A program made the position numbers and the translations under genes. Under the pieces are notes generated by a model, which saw only the letters and a list, made by a program, of their open reading frames with translations, did no database searches and was not told where the DNA came from. A stretch of 64,000 nt of DNA from Xanthobacteraceae bacterium (GTDB taxonomy: Bacteria > Pseudomonadota > Alphaproteobacteria > Rhizobiales > Xanthobacteraceae): contig JAQGJU010000045.1 in assembly GCA_028290465.1 (NCBI GenBank), positions 1-64,000 on the forward strand, written 5' to 3'. Positions 52,757-62,511 of this stretch are shown here, in pieces; position 1 is the stretch's first letter, and every line of letters starts with the position of its first letter.

Positions 52757-53598
52757 GCCTCACCGGACCCTGGCCGGTCGGCGGTCTGGCGGGCTTGGCC
52801 GCGCTGCCCGCCCGCTTCGCCGGCAACGTGGCGACCGGCCTTGCGCGCCTGATCCGGCTGGAGCGCCGGCCGGCGCCCTGGCCGAGCCCTGGCCGGTGGC
52901 TGGTATGTACCCTGCTGGTGGTGGCATCTGTCATCGTCGTCATGGCGACATGGGACGCAAAAGCAGTGGCTTGGGCGCAGACACTACCAAATTGGTTCAT
53001 CGACCCGGTGAACGAGTTCACCGATTTTGGTAAGGCGGTATGGTGGCTGGTTCCGTTCGGGATGGCGCTGCTGGTTATCGCGATACTGGCGCATCCGGGC
53101 TTGCCGCTGGCGACCCGGGCCGTTCTGGCATCGCTGTCGGTGCGCCTCGGCTACATCTTTCTGGCCGTGGCGCTTCCGGGCATTTTCGCCACCGTTATCA
53201 AGCGCTTGATCGGGCGGGCTCGTCCTTTGGTCGAAGGTACTGACGTATTCGTTTTTTCGCCCGGCTGGCGGGTCGAATATGCCAGCCTGCCGTCCGGCCA
53301 CGCCACGACGGCGTTCGCCGCGGCGATGGCGGTCGGTCTGGTATGGCCGCGGCTGCGGCCGTGGGTGTGGGCCTATGCGCTCGGTATCGGATTCAGCCGG
53401 GTAGCGCTGACCTCGCACCATCCGAGCGATGTGCTGGCCGGCGCGGTCGTCGGTATCCTGGGCGCCGTGCTGGTGCAAAACTGGTTCGCGGCGCGCGGCC
53501 TGGGCTTCACGGTCATGCCGGACGGCAGCGTCCGGGCCCTGCCGGGACCGTCCTGGCGCCGGATGAAAGCGGTTGCGACCGGCCGCCGCGCCCCATAG
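52753..53598 (+). CDS. PAP2-family membrane phosphatase
   Basis: 281 residues with about five to six membrane helices and the three PAP2 motifs: KRLIGRARP (motif 1), PSGHATTAFAAA (motif 2) and SRVALTSHHPSDV (motif 3). PAP2 enzymes remove phosphate from lipid carriers or lipid A (LpxE/LpxF, undecaprenyl diphosphatase). Start overlaps the GT39 stop codon as ATGA. In this setting it might dephosphorylate lipid A or recycle carrier lipid released by the GT39 enzyme. Also possible: phosphatidylglycerophosphate phosphatase. Confidence 0.9.
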   Translation: MSLTGPWPVGGLAGLAALPARFAGNVATGLARLIRLERRPAPWPSPGRWLVCTLLVVASVIVVMATWDAKAVAWAQTLPNWFIDPVNEFTDFGKAVWWLVPFGMALLVIAILAHPGLPLATRAVLASLSVRLGYIFLAVALPGIFATVIKRLIGRARPLVEGTDVFVFSPGWRVEYASLPSGHATTAFAAAMAVGLVWPRLRPWVWAYALGIGFSRVALTSHHPSDVLAGAVVGILGAVLVQNWFAARGLGFTVMPDGSVRALPGPSWRRMKAVATGRRAP

Positions 53599-53664
53599 AA
53601 CCACGGTTTCGGCGCGCGCCCCTCGTTTTGTGCCATGGCGCGGCAACCGGTCCAGGCCAGTTCC

Positions 53665-54411
53665 ATGAGTGATAACAATACGTTCGCGGGTGTGCCGGCG
53701 GTTGCCGTGGTGGTGCCGGTGCGCAACGAGGCCGGCAATATCGCGCCGCTGATCGGCGAGATCGCGGCGGCGCTCGAAGGCCGTTGGCCTTTTGAGGTGG
53801 TTTACGTCAATGACGGCTCGACCGACGGCACCGAAATCGAGCTGAAGCGGCTGGCCGAGCTGTACCCCTGGCTGCGCCCCATTCGCCACGCCGAGTCCTG
53901 CGGCCAGTCCAGCGCGGTGCGCAGCGGTACGCGCGCGGCCCGGGCGCCGTTCGTCGTGACCCTGGATGGCGACGGCCAGAACAACCCGTCTTTCATTCCG
54001 GCGCTGATCAAGGCGTTCGATGACAACCCGCGGATCGGGCTGGTGGCCGGACAGCGGGTCGGCCGCAAGGCGAGCCTTGGCAAGCGGCTGCAATCCAAGA
54101 TCGCCAACAAAGTGCGCGGCAGCATTCTGCGCGACGGGACCCGCGACTCCGGCTGCGGCCTGAAGGCGTTCCGCCGCGACGTGTTCCTGGCACTGCCGTA
54201 TTTCGACGCGCTGCATCGGTTCCTGCCGGCGTTGGTCCGGCGCGAGGGCTATGAAGTCGCCTATGTGGACGTGGTCGACCGGCCGCGCCTCACCGGCTTG
54301 TCCAATTACGGGATGTGGGACCGGCTGTGGGTCGGCATTCTCGATCTGGCCGGCGTCTGGTGGCTGATCCGCCGTCGCAAGCGCGTGCCGGAAGTCTCGG
54401 AGATCAAGTAA
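53665..54411 (+). CDS. GT2 glycosyltransferase, dolichol-phosphate-mannose synthase-like
   Basis: 248 residues from the ATG at 53665. GT-A fold with VAVVVPVRNEAGNI, VNDGSTDGT (first Asp motif), VVTLDGDGQNNP (DxD-type) and the later GLKAFRRDVF block. There are no long C-terminal membrane helices, only a short hydrophobic end (LWVGILDLAGVWWLI), so it resembles short DPM1-type enzymes. It should make an undecaprenyl-phosphate-sugar that the GT39 enzyme uses. The stop overlaps the next start (TAATG). Confidence 0.92.
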   Translation: MSDNNTFAGVPAVAVVVPVRNEAGNIAPLIGEIAAALEGRWPFEVVYVNDGSTDGTEIELKRLAELYPWLRPIRHAESCGQSSAVRSGTRAARAPFVVTLDGDGQNNPSFIPALIKAFDDNPRIGLVAGQRVGRKASLGKRLQSKIANKVRGSILRDGTRDSGCGLKAFRRDVFLALPYFDALHRFLPALVRREGYEVAYVDVVDRPRLTGLSNYGMWDRLWVGILDLAGVWWLIRRRKRVPEVSEIK

Positions 54412-54746
54412 TGCTCATCGATCTGCAACGCGCCGTCGGCAACTATTTGCACGACGTCTTCATCATCAACTGGGACTGGTGGGTGGTGCTCGGCTTCGCC
54501 GCGCAGGGTCTGTTTACCGCGCGCTTCCTGGTGCAGTGGATCGCGTCCGAGAAGGCCGGCCGCAGCGTCGTGCCGATGGCGTTCTGGTGGTTCTCGATCA
54601 GCGGCGGGCTGCTACTACTGGTCTATGCGCTGTACCGCAAGGATCCGGTGTTCATCCTCGGGCAGGGGCTCGGCGTCTTCATCTATCTGCGCAATCTGCA
54701 GTTCGTGCTGAAGGAACGACGCGCCGCGGCGACGGCCGACACTTAA
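54411..54746 (+). CDS. LAB_N-type small membrane protein (lipid-A-disaccharide-synthase N-terminal domain)
   Basis: 111 residues from the ATG at 54411, sharing one base with the TAA of the GT2 gene (TAATG coupling). Three hydrophobic segments; the pattern NWDWWVVLGFAAQGLFTARF, VQWIASEKAGRSVVP and FILGQGLGVFIYLRNLQ is that of the LAB_N domain, which is found fused to LpxB in some organisms or alone beside GT2/GT39 genes. Its position suggests a role in flipping or presenting the carrier-linked sugar, but this has not been settled for the family. Confidence 0.88.
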   Translation: MLIDLQRAVGNYLHDVFIINWDWWVVLGFAAQGLFTARFLVQWIASEKAGRSVVPMAFWWFSISGGLLLLVYALYRKDPVFILGQGLGVFIYLRNLQFVLKERRAAATADT

Positions 54747-54757
54747 GTTTAAAGTTT

Positions 54758-54806
54758 GAGCATGATCTTTTCCGAAAACCGGTTCCCACTTTTCGGGATC
54801 ACGCTC
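54758..54806. repeat. Dispersed palindromic repeat family B, copy 2
   Basis: 49 bp, GAGCATGATCTTTTCCGAAA then ACCGGTTCCCACTTTTCGGG and ATCACGCTC; outer arms GAGCATGATC / GATCACGCTC. The reverse complement matches 27537-27585. It lies between the LAB_N gene and the end of metC, and the last base overlaps the metC stop codon. Confidence 0.85.
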
Positions 54807-56011
54807 TAGGTCTGGGCTGCCGCGTTCAGCGCCGCAAAGCCGCGCTCCAGATCCGCGGTCAGATCATCGACATTCTCCAGTCCGATATGCAGGCGCAGCG
54901 TTGGCCCGCCGGGCGCCCAGGGCGTCGCGGTGCGATAGTCCGCGCAATCGAACACGATGGCGAGGCTTTCATAGCCGCCCCATGAAAAGCCCATGCCGAA
55001 CAGCTTCAGCGTATCCAGCAGCGCATGGACGGCGGCTTCCGGTACCGGTTTGAGCACCACACTGAACAGCCCGGACGCGCCGGTGAAATCCCGCTTCCAG
55101 ATCGCGTGCCCCGGATCGTCTTCCAGCGCCGGATGCAGCACGCGCAGCACCTCGGGCCGCGCTTTCAGCCAGCGCGCGACCGCCAACCCGGATTCCTGAT
55201 GCCGGGCGAGGCGCACCGGCATGGTGCGCACGCCGCGCTGCGCGAGGAACATGTCGTCGGGTCCGACACACAGGCCGAGCGTGTGCACGGTGTTCATCAG
55301 GGCCTTGTGGGTCTTTTCGTTGGCCGAGATGGTGCCCAGCATCAGGTCGGAGTGGCCGCCGATATATTTGGTGCCGGCCTGGATCACCAGATCGACGCCC
55401 AACTCCAGCGGCCGGCAGAACACCGGCGTCGCCCAGGTATTGTCGGCCAGCACCACCAAGCCTTTGGCGTGCGCCGCTTTGGCGATCGCTGGAATGTCCT
55501 GCATGTCGAAGGACTGCGAGCCGGGCGCCTCGCAGAACACCGCCCGGGTATTAGGCAGGAAAAGTCCGGCGATGCCGGCGCCGATCAGCGGATCGTAATA
55601 GGTCGTCGTGACACCCAGGCGCGCCAGCACGGTGTCGCAGAAGGTGCGAGTCGGCCGGTAGGCGCTGTCGCTGACCAGAATATGATCTCCGGCACTGACC
55701 ACAGCCAAAATAGCCGTGGAAATCGCCGCCAGTCCCGACGGCACCAGCGCAACGCCGGCGCATAGCGGGCCCTCGAGCTCCATCAGCACGGTTTCCAGCG
55801 CTTCGGAGGTCGGCGTGCCGCGCCGGCCATACGAATAGCGGTTGCGGTGCGCAACCTGATCGGCGGCCGTCGGATAAAGCACCGTGGAGGCGTGATAGAC
55901 CGGCGGATTGACGAATCCATGATTGTCGAACGGCCGCCGGCCGCCGGTCACCGCGATGGTTTCCGGGTGCAGCGGATCGCCGCCATGCTGGTTGTCGTCC
56001 GCATCCTTCAT
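54806..56011 (-). CDS. metC: Cystathionine beta-lyase
   Basis: 401 residues from the ATG at 56011 (GAGG upstream); an upstream in-frame ATG lacks a ribosome site. PLP fold type I, Cys/Met metabolism family: NRYSYGRRGTPTSEALE, SGLAAISTAILAVVSAGDH, LADNTWATPVFCRPLELGVD and the PLP lysine Lys215 in QAGTKYIGGHSD. It cleaves cystathionine to homocysteine, pyruvate and ammonia in methionine synthesis. The spacing VSDSAYRPTRTF favours MetC over cystathionine gamma-synthase. Divergent from aapJ. Confidence 0.92.
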   Translation of the reverse strand: MKDADDNQHGGDPLHPETIAVTGGRRPFDNHGFVNPPVYHASTVLYPTAADQVAHRNRYSYGRRGTPTSEALETVLMELEGPLCAGVALVPSGLAAISTAILAVVSAGDHILVSDSAYRPTRTFCDTVLARLGVTTTYYDPLIGAGIAGLFLPNTRAVFCEAPGSQSFDMQDIPAIAKAAHAKGLVVLADNTWATPVFCRPLELGVDLVIQAGTKYIGGHSDLMLGTISANEKTHKALMNTVHTLGLCVGPDDMFLAQRGVRTMPVRLARHQESGLAVARWLKARPEVLRVLHPALEDDPGHAIWKRDFTGASGLFSVVLKPVPEAAVHALLDTLKLFGMGFSWGGYESLAIVFDCADYRTATPWAPGGPTLRLHIGLENVDDLTADLERGFAALNAAAQT

Positions 56012-56122
56012 GAATGACCTCACAACCTTTAAATACGTCGGGACATATACGTCGCGCCCATCCGACCGCGTCAACCCTTGACCTTACGGTGTGATCGTTC
56101 TGTGATGCTTCCGACATATGAT

Positions 56123-56151
56123 CCGTCCCGGATAGGTCAGTATCCGGACGG
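56123..56151. promoter_or_regulatory. Inverted repeat in the metC-aapJ intergenic region
   Basis: CCGTCCCGGATA - GGTCAG - TATCCGGACGG, an 11-bp dyad with one bulged C, 80 bp before the aapJ ATG. It could be an operator or an RNA hairpin in the aap leader. Confidence 0.5.
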
Positions 56152-56230
56152 AATGAACATTATCTGTGCCCACGGGGGCAAAACGGCCAAAGCCGCGCTC
56201 GGCTTGCGCGCATTTCGGAAGGCTCATGTC

Positions 56231-57262
56231 ATGAAACGCGCCGTCACCACTTTCGTTCTGGCCGCGATGGTCGGTCTTGGGGCCGCTGTTGGAGCCTCGG
56301 TGGCCTCGGCCCAGACGCTCAACACCGTGAAGACCAGAGGCATTCTGAACTGTGGATCCAATGGGACGCTGGCCGGCTTCGGACTGCCGGACGCCCAGGG
56401 CAACTGGACCGGCCTCGACGCCGATTTCTGCCGGGCGCTGGCGGCCGCGATCTTCGACGACCCGAACAAGGTCAAATTCGTCCCGCTGACCGCCAAGGAC
56501 CGCTTCACGGCGCTGCAATCCGGCGACGTCGATGTGCTGTCGCGCAACACCACCTGGACGGCCTCGCGCGACTCTTCGCTCGGGCTGAATTTCGGCGCCG
56601 TCACCTATTACGACGGCCAGGGCTTCATGGTGCGCAAGGCGCTCAAGCTGAACTCGGCGCTGGAGCTCAATGACGCCGCGATCTGCGTGCAGCAGGGCAC
56701 CACGACCGAGCTCAACCTCGCCGACTACTTTCGCGCCAACAAGATGAAGCTCAAGACGGTTACGTTTGCCAGCGCCAATGAAGCTTTACGCGCTTACGAC
56801 ACCGGCCGCTGCGACGCCTACACGACCGATGCATCGGCGCTGTATGCCGAACGGATGCGTTTGGCCAAGTCGGACGACCACATCGTGCTGCCCGAGATCA
56901 TCTCCAAGGAGCCGTTGGGCCCCGCCGTGCGGCAGGGCGACGATCAATGGTTCGATATCGTTCGCTGGACGCATTACGCGATGCTGACTGCCGAAGAACT
57001 CAGCATCACCAAGGCAAATGTCGATGAGCAGCTCAAGTCGACCTTCCCGGACGTCAAACGGCTGCTCGGCACCGAAGGCAATTACGGCGAACAGTTCGGC
57101 CTGACCAAGGACTGGGCCTACCGGATCATCAAGCATGTCGGCAACTACGCCGAGGTGTTCGAGAAGAACGTCGGCCAGGGCTCGCCGATGAAGATCGATC
57201 GTGGCGCCAACGCGCTGTGGACTACCAAAGGCGGCCTGCAATACGCCCCGCCGATCCGCTAG
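56231..57262 (+). CDS. aapJ: General L-amino acid ABC transporter, periplasmic binding protein
   Basis: 343 residues from the ATG at 56231 (GGAAGG 8 nt upstream). Signal peptide ends near ASAQTLN; the mature part has the AapJ pattern TLNTVKTRGILNCGSNG, GLDADFCRALAAAIFDDP, VDVLSRNTTWTASRD and DAYTTDASALYAERM. First gene of aapJQMP. The system imports many L-amino acids and in rhizobia is under Ntr control. The protein is also close to BztA of Rhodobacter. A dyad at 56123-56151 lies in the leader. Confidence 0.95.
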   Translation: MKRAVTTFVLAAMVGLGAAVGASVASAQTLNTVKTRGILNCGSNGTLAGFGLPDAQGNWTGLDADFCRALAAAIFDDPNKVKFVPLTAKDRFTALQSGDVDVLSRNTTWTASRDSSLGLNFGAVTYYDGQGFMVRKALKLNSALELNDAAICVQQGTTTELNLADYFRANKMKLKTVTFASANEALRAYDTGRCDAYTTDASALYAERMRLAKSDDHIVLPEIISKEPLGPAVRQGDDQWFDIVRWTHYAMLTAEELSITKANVDEQLKSTFPDVKRLLGTEGNYGEQFGLTKDWAYRIIKHVGNYAEVFEKNVGQGSPMKIDRGANALWTTKGGLQYAPPIR

Positions 57263-57294
57263 CGTAGTGGGGGGCCTGCGTTCGAGAAGGCTGA

Positions 57295-58479
57295 ATGGAA
57301 AGGAAGTCGGCTTCCGGTAAACCCCAGGTGTCGCTGCTGTATGACCGCAAGGTCCGCAGCATCGCCATCCAGACGCTGCTATGCGTCGTCATTCTGTTTC
57401 TCGTTTACGCCGCCGCCACCAATGCGGTCGACAACCTGGCGCGCGCCAAGATCGCGTCAGGTTTCGGCTTCTGGAACAACATCGCCGGCTTCGACATCAG
57501 CCAGACACTGATCGAATACAGTTCGTCGGCTTCGACCTACGGCCAGGCGTTCTGGGTCGGACTGTGGAATACGTTGCTGGTCGGCGCGATCGGCATCGTC
57601 GGTGCGACCGTGATCGGGTTCATCGTCGGCATCGCACGCTTATCCCGCAATCTGCTGGTGCGGCGCGCAGCCAGCGGCTACGTCGAGATCGTCCGCAACA
57701 TCCCGCTGCTGCTGCAACTGTTGTTCTGGTATAACGCGGTGCTCAAAGCGTTGCCGGAGATGAGCAACAGCCTCGTCGTGGTCGGTGCGTATCTGAATAA
57801 TCGCGGCCTGTTCCTGCCGAAGCCCGCGTTCGGCGACGGCATCGGGCAAGTGCTCATCGCATTGGCCGTTGGAATCGCCGCCGCGATCGCCTGGCGCTGG
57901 TTTGCCAATCGGCGGCAGGCCGCGACCGGCAAACGGCCTCCGGTGCTGTTGGTCACGCTGGTGCTGGTGTTCGGGCCGGCGATATTGGCTTTCATGATAA
58001 TGAACGTGCAGGTCCATTTCGATCTGCCGCAGTCCGGGCGCTTCAACATCCGGGGCGGCCTTGAGGTGCTGCCGGAATTTGCGGCACTGACCTTCGGGCT
58101 GGTCATCTACACCGCCGCGTTCATTGCCGAAGCGGTGCGTGCCGGCATTTCGTCCGTATCGCGCGGCCAGACCGAGGCGGCTCTTGCCTTGGGATTGCGA
58201 CCTCGTTTCATTCTGCGATTGGTGGTCGTGCCGCAGGCGATGCGGGTGATCATTCCGCCGCTGACCAACCAGTATCTGAACTTGGTCAAGAACTCGACGC
58301 TCGCGGTCGCGATCGGTTACCCGGATCTGGTGCAGGTCTTTACTGGCACGGTGCTGAACCTGACCGGGCAGGCGGTCGAGGTCGTGGCGATCACGATGGC
58401 CGTGTACCTGACCATCAGCCTGACGACGTCATTGCTGATGAACTGGTACAATGCGCGCATCGCGCTGGTCGAGCGGTAG
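57295..58479 (+). CDS. aapQ: General L-amino acid ABC transporter, permease AapQ
   Basis: 394 residues with about eight membrane helices; an unusually long permease for the polar amino acid family, as expected of AapQ. The domain reads [20 protein letters not shown] at the beginning, [20 protein letters not shown], and the EAA loop [20 protein letters not shown], then [20 protein letters not shown]. Forms the channel with AapM. 32 bp after aapJ and 6 bp before aapM. Confidence 0.95.
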   Translation: MERKSASGKPQVSLLYDRKVRSIAIQTLLCVVILFLVYAAATNAVDNLARAKIASGFGFWNNIAGFDISQTLIEYSSSASTYGQAFWVGLWNTLLVGAIGIVGATVIGFIVGIARLSRNLLVRRAASGYVEIVRNIPLLLQLLFWYNAVLKALPEMSNSLVVVGAYLNNRGLFLPKPAFGDGIGQVLIALAVGIAAAIAWRWFANRRQAATGKRPPVLLVTLVLVFGPAILAFMIMNVQVHFDLPQSGRFNIRGGLEVLPEFAALTFGLVIYTAAFIAEAVRAGISSVSRGQTEAALALGLRPRFILRLVVVPQAMRVIIPPLTNQYLNLVKNSTLAVAIGYPDLVQVFTGTVLNLTGQAVEVVAITMAVYLTISLTTSLLMNWYNARIALVER

Positions 58480-58485
58480 GGGCGC

Positions 58486-59661
58486 ATGGCGGACCCAGCC
58501 ACGGCCAGTCTTCCAGTCGGCGCCGCCTATATTCGCCGCGAGCCGGTGCCGGCGCGGCCGCCGCCGCTGCTGGTCAGCGGTCCGCTCGCCTGGCTGCGCC
58601 GCAATTTCTTTGCCAGCGTGCCCGACACCCTGCTAACCATTCTGGGCGCAGTGATCCTGTATTGGATCATTCCGCCCATCGTCGACTTTCTGTTGCTCGA
58701 TGCGACCTGGACCGGCGCGGATCGCGAAGCCTGTCTGGCGACGCCGGAACGCCCCGAGGTCGGCGCCTGCTGGCCGTTCGTGCGCGATCGGTTCGCCTAC
58801 TTCATCTACGGCTCCTATCCGATCCCGGAACGCTGGCGCGTCGATGCGTTCTTCGCGCTGCTCGCAGCCGGCATTTTCTGGATGCTGTGGCTCGACGCGC
58901 CGGCGCGCGGCCTCGGCGCCGTCTACTTCTTCATCGTGCTGCCGATCGTCTCGGTCTTTCTGCTGAGCGGCGCGCCGTCGCTTGGACTTGCCAAGGTCGA
59001 TACCGCGCTGTGGGGCGGCCTGATGGTGACGGTGGTGGTCGCTACCGTCGGCATTGTGGTGTCGCTGCCGATCGGCATTGCGCTGGCGCTCGGACGGCGT
59101 TCGAAGATGCCGCTGGTGCGGTTGCTCTGTGTGATCTTCATCGAGTTCGTGCGCGGCGTACCGCTGATCACCGTGCTGTTTATGGCCAGCGTGATGCTGC
59201 CGTTGTTCGTGCCCGAGACCTATTCGCCGGACAAACTGGTGCGGGCTCTGGTCGGCGTCGCGCTATTCTCGTCGGCCTATATGGCCGAGGTGGTGCGGGC
59301 CGGCTTGCAAGCCATTCCGCGCGGCCAGTACGAAGCCGCGACCGCGCTGGCGCTCGGCTATTGGCGCGGCATGGGCCTGGTGATCCTGCCGCAGGCGCTG
59401 CGCATCACCATTCCGAACATTGTCAATTCGTATATCGCGCTGTTCAAGGATACGACGCTGGTGTTCGTCGTCGGCATCTTCGATTTCCTGCGCGCCATCG
59501 AGGTTGCCAGGATCGATCCGAAATGGGCGACGCCGGTCACCAGCACGACCGGATATGCATTCGCGGCGATCTTCTATTTCGTGGTGTGTTATGCCATGTC
59601 GCGCTATGCGACGGGCGTGGAGCGGCGCCTCGCGGCGGGCGCGCGACGTGGGGTGGTCTGA
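58486..59661 (+). CDS. aapM: General L-amino acid ABC transporter, permease AapM
   Basis: 391 residues, about eight membrane helices. Features a long N-terminal segment containing a periplasmic loop with two Cys ([20 protein letters not shown]). The permease domain follows: [42 protein letters not shown] loop [20 protein letters not shown] and [20 protein letters not shown]. Pairs with AapQ. Stop overlaps the aapP start (TGATG). Confidence 0.95.
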   Translation: MADPATASLPVGAAYIRREPVPARPPPLLVSGPLAWLRRNFFASVPDTLLTILGAVILYWIIPPIVDFLLLDATWTGADREACLATPERPEVGACWPFVRDRFAYFIYGSYPIPERWRVDAFFALLAAGIFWMLWLDAPARGLGAVYFFIVLPIVSVFLLSGAPSLGLAKVDTALWGGLMVTVVVATVGIVVSLPIGIALALGRRSKMPLVRLLCVIFIEFVRGVPLITVLFMASVMLPLFVPETYSPDKLVRALVGVALFSSAYMAEVVRAGLQAIPRGQYEAATALALGYWRGMGLVILPQALRITIPNIVNSYIALFKDTTLVFVVGIFDFLRAIEVARIDPKWATPVTSTTGYAFAAIFYFVVCYAMSRYATGVERRLAAGARRGVV

Positions 59662-60443
59662 TGGCGTTGATATCCACCGACAAGCCGTTGCCCTCGGCCA
59701 AAATCGAGAACCAGGTCGCGGTCGACATTGTCGGCCTCAACAAATGGTACGGCGCCTTTCACGTGCTGCGCGACGTCAACCTCAATGTGCTGCGCGGCGA
59801 GCGCATCGTGATCTGCGGTCCGTCCGGCGGCGGCAAGTCGACGCTGTTGCGTTGTGTGAACCGGATCGAGGAATGGCAGCAGGGCAAGGTCGTGGTCGAC
59901 GGCGTGGAGATCACCAACGATTTGAAACGCATCGATGAGGTGCGCCGCGATGTCGGTATGGTGTTCCAGCATTTCAACCTGTTTCCGCATCTGACCGTGC
60001 TGGAGAATTGCACGCTGGCGCCGATCTGGGTACGGCGTATGCCAAAAGCGTATGCCGAAGAAGTCGCGATGCAGTATCTCGAGCGCGTGCACATCCCGGA
60101 GCAGGCCGACAAGTATCCTGGGCAACTGTCCGGCGGCCAGCAGCAGCGCGTCGCCATCGCGCGAGCGCTCTGCATGAATCCGAAGATCATGCTGTTCGAC
60201 GAGCCGACCTCGGCGCTCGACCCGGAAATGGTCAAGGAAGTGCTGGACACGATGGTCGGACTCGCCGAGGACGGCATGACCATGCTGGTGGTTACCCACG
60301 AGATGGGATTTGCCCGTCAGGTGGCGAGCCGGATCGTGTTGATGGACGAAGGCCAGATCGTCGAGATGAACGAGCCCGAGGAATTCTTCAACAATCCGCG
60401 CCACCCGCGCACCAAGCTGTTCCTCAGCCAGATTTTGCACTGA
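59661..60443 (+). CDS. aapP: General L-amino acid ABC transporter, ATPase AapP
   Basis: 260 residues from the ATG at 59661, overlapping the aapM stop (TGATG); the frame is open far upstream inside aapM, which is only a shadow. Walker [10 protein letters not shown] (residues 53-61), Q-loop [16 protein letters not shown], signature [15 protein letters not shown], Walker [17 protein letters not shown] and H-loop [13 protein letters not shown]. Energises the amino acid importer. Its 3' end overlaps the convergent rhodanese-domain gene by 20 bp. Confidence 0.96.
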   Translation: MALISTDKPLPSAKIENQVAVDIVGLNKWYGAFHVLRDVNLNVLRGERIVICGPSGGGKSTLLRCVNRIEEWQQGKVVVDGVEITNDLKRIDEVRRDVGMVFQHFNLFPHLTVLENCTLAPIWVRRMPKAYAEEVAMQYLERVHIPEQADKYPGQLSGGQQQRVAIARALCMNPKIMLFDEPTSALDPEMVKEVLDTMVGLAEDGMTMLVVTHEMGFARQVASRIVLMDEGQIVEMNEPEEFFNNPRHPRTKLFLSQILH

Positions 60444-61501
60444 GGTGCATTTGTAGGATGGGTTGACGCTCAACCGGGCCGGCGGCCTGTTTCCAGGCGG
60501 CCAAGCCACCGTGCAGATGGCAGGCTGCTTTCAAACCGGCATCCTGCGCGGCCTGCACGGCCATCGCGGAGCGCTCGCCGAACGCGCAATAGAACATGAT
60601 GCGGTTGGCCGCGTTGGCGCGGGCGAGGTCATGCACCATGCCACCGGGTTGCACCTGCCGGGCGAGGTCGGAGTAGGGCGCGTGCAATGAGCCCGGAATG
60701 GTGCCGTGCCGTTCGCGCTCGACCGACTCACGAAGATCGATCAGCGCGACATCGGAGCGCCCGATCATCATCGCGGCCTCGGCCGCCGTGATCGCCCAGC
60801 CGCGCGCCGCGATCGCGTCTTGCGCCAAACCGACGCGCAGATTGGCCGGCACCGCGACGTCCATCATCTTCGGATTGGGCAGGTTGAGGTTGTTCATCAC
60901 CTCTGCATATTCGTCGGCCGACTTCACCTGCAGGCGCGGATTGAACGCCTTTTCCTCGCCGATGGTGGAGACGGTCTCGCCCTTGTAGTCATGCGCCGGG
61001 TACAGCAACGTTTCTTCCGGCAGCTTCAGCAGTTTGTTGAAGATCGAGTCGTATTGTGCGCGCGGATCGCCATTCTGGAAGTCGGTGCGGCCGGTGCCGC
61101 GGATCAGTAGCGTGTCGCCGGTGAACACCCGGTCGCGCAGCACGTAGGAATAGGAGTCGTCAGTGGCCGGGTGTGTACAGTACATCGAGGCTGATGCCCT
61201 CGATCTGCACCTTGTCGCCCTCGGCCACCCGCATCGAGACCACGTCGGCCTTGGTCTGCTCGCCCATCACGGTCACGCAACAGGTGCGGTCGCGGAGCGC
61301 GCCGAGGCCGGTGACATGATCTGCGTGCAGATGGGTGTCGACCGCCTTGACCAGCTTCAGGTCCAGTTCTTGGACCAACTGCATATAGCGGCCGACCTTC
61401 TCGATCACCGGATCGATAATCAGCGCTTCGCCGCCGCGCCGGCTGGCCAACAGATAGGTGTAGGTGCCGGACACGCTGTCGAAGAGCTGTCGAAAGATCA
61501 C
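60424..61501 (-). pseudogene. Persulfide dioxygenase-like MBL-fold / rhodanese fusion, broken by a 2-nt deletion
   Basis: Two adjoining frames together make one protein. The first runs from the GTG at 61501 (AAGGAAC upstream) and contains IFRQLFDSVSGTYTYLL and the metal motif THLHADHVTG, ending at a premature TGA (61160-61162) right after YTPGH. The second continues as TDDSYSYVL, FTGDTLLIRGTGRTDF, the ligand His in LYPAHDYKG, and a C-terminal rhodanese domain with FYCAFGERSAM (active Cys). Inserting two bases (CACAC for CAC at 61163-61165) restores PGHTDDSYSY, the family sequence. Intact enzymes oxidise glutathione persulfide to sulfite. It may be a true mutation or a sequencing error in a dinucleotide run. 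Confidence 0.85.
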
Positions 61502-61514
61502 GTCCGTTCCTTGA

Positions 61515-62384
61515 TTAGCGTTTTCCGGAGCTTTCGACCGGCAGATCGAGGCGCGAGCCCCATTCGGACCATGAGCCGTCATACAGGCTCTGCGGAGGCT
61601 TGCCGACGGCGTCCAGCGCCAGGGTCAGGATCGCGGCCGTGACGCCGGAGCCGCACGACGTAATGATCGGCTTGTCGAGGTCGACGCCGCCCGCTTTGAA
61701 CGCGGCCGCGATCTTTTCGGGCGAGACCAGGCGGCCGCTCTCGATGAGAGTCGATGACGGCACATTGAGCGCGCCCGGCATGTGGCCGGAACGAACGCCG
61801 GGTCGGGGCTCCGGCGCGTCGCCGCGGAAGCGCTCCGCCGACCGCGCGTCGACCACCTGAACGTTGTTCGCCGTGAACGCCATCAGCACATCGTCGCTAT
61901 TGGCCACGGCGCCGGTGTTCATTTCGGCGTTGAAGTCGCGCGGCTCGCGCTTGACCTCGCCGGCCTCGACCTTGCGGCTCTCGGCCTGCCATTTAGGCAA
62001 GCCGCCATCCAGAATGTAGACCTTCTTGGCGCCGAACACACGGAACGTCCACCACACACGCGCCGCCGACATGAGGCCGGCGGAGTCATACACCACGATA
62101 GTGTCGTCGCGGCCGATACCCAGCACGCCGACGGATTCGCCGAACTGATCGGGGCCCGGCAGCATGTGCGGCAGGTCGGTCGAATGATCGGCGATCTGTT
62201 CGATGTCGAAGAACACGGCACCGGGAATATGCGCCTTGAGATATTCGGCGCCGGGATCGCGCTTCTGGGTCGGCAAGTAATAGGACGCGTCGACAACGGA
62301 AACGTCCGGCTTGCCCAGGTGCTGTTCCAGCCAGTCGGTCGATACCAGCCAGCGGCTCGGCAATTTGTTGTCCGATTGCGTCAT
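61515..62384 (-). CDS. sseA: 3-mercaptopyruvate / thiosulfate sulfurtransferase
   Basis: 289 residues from the ATG at 62384. Two rhodanese domains: the first, inactive ([20 protein letters not shown], then [15 protein letters not shown]), the second with catalytic Cys244 in [10 protein letters not shown], close to the CG(S/T)GVTA loop of mercaptopyruvate sulfurtransferases. It moves sulfur from 3-mercaptopyruvate to thiols or cyanide, generating persulfides. It lies between cysK (upstream on the same strand, 127 bp) and the broken persulfide dioxygenase (13 bp downstream), a coherent persulfide set. Confidence 0.93.
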   Translation of the reverse strand: MTQSDNKLPSRWLVSTDWLEQHLGKPDVSVVDASYYLPTQKRDPGAEYLKAHIPGAVFFDIEQIADHSTDLPHMLPGPDQFGESVGVLGIGRDDTIVVYDSAGLMSAARVWWTFRVFGAKKVYILDGGLPKWQAESRKVEAGEVKREPRDFNAEMNTGAVANSDDVLMAFTANNVQVVDARSAERFRGDAPEPRPGVRSGHMPGALNVPSSTLIESGRLVSPEKIAAAFKAGGVDLDKPIITSCGSGVTAAILTLALDAVGKPPQSLYDGSWSEWGSRLDLPVESSGKR

Positions 62385-62511
62385 GGTCTGAAAACTTTCG
62401 CTGCGAGGATACGGTTGTGGTTTGGACTTACCGGCGGTGAAGGCCGCTAAAACCGGCCAGTTGATGTTAACGGCAGGCCGGCGTCCCAAGTTCCATCGAA
62501 CCTCGTTCTTC

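Noticed and set aside
61160-61170. Programmed frameshift as explanation for the split MBL-rhodanese gene
   Set aside because: No slippery heptamer or stimulatory hairpin is visible; a two-base loss in a CACAC run explains it more simply.
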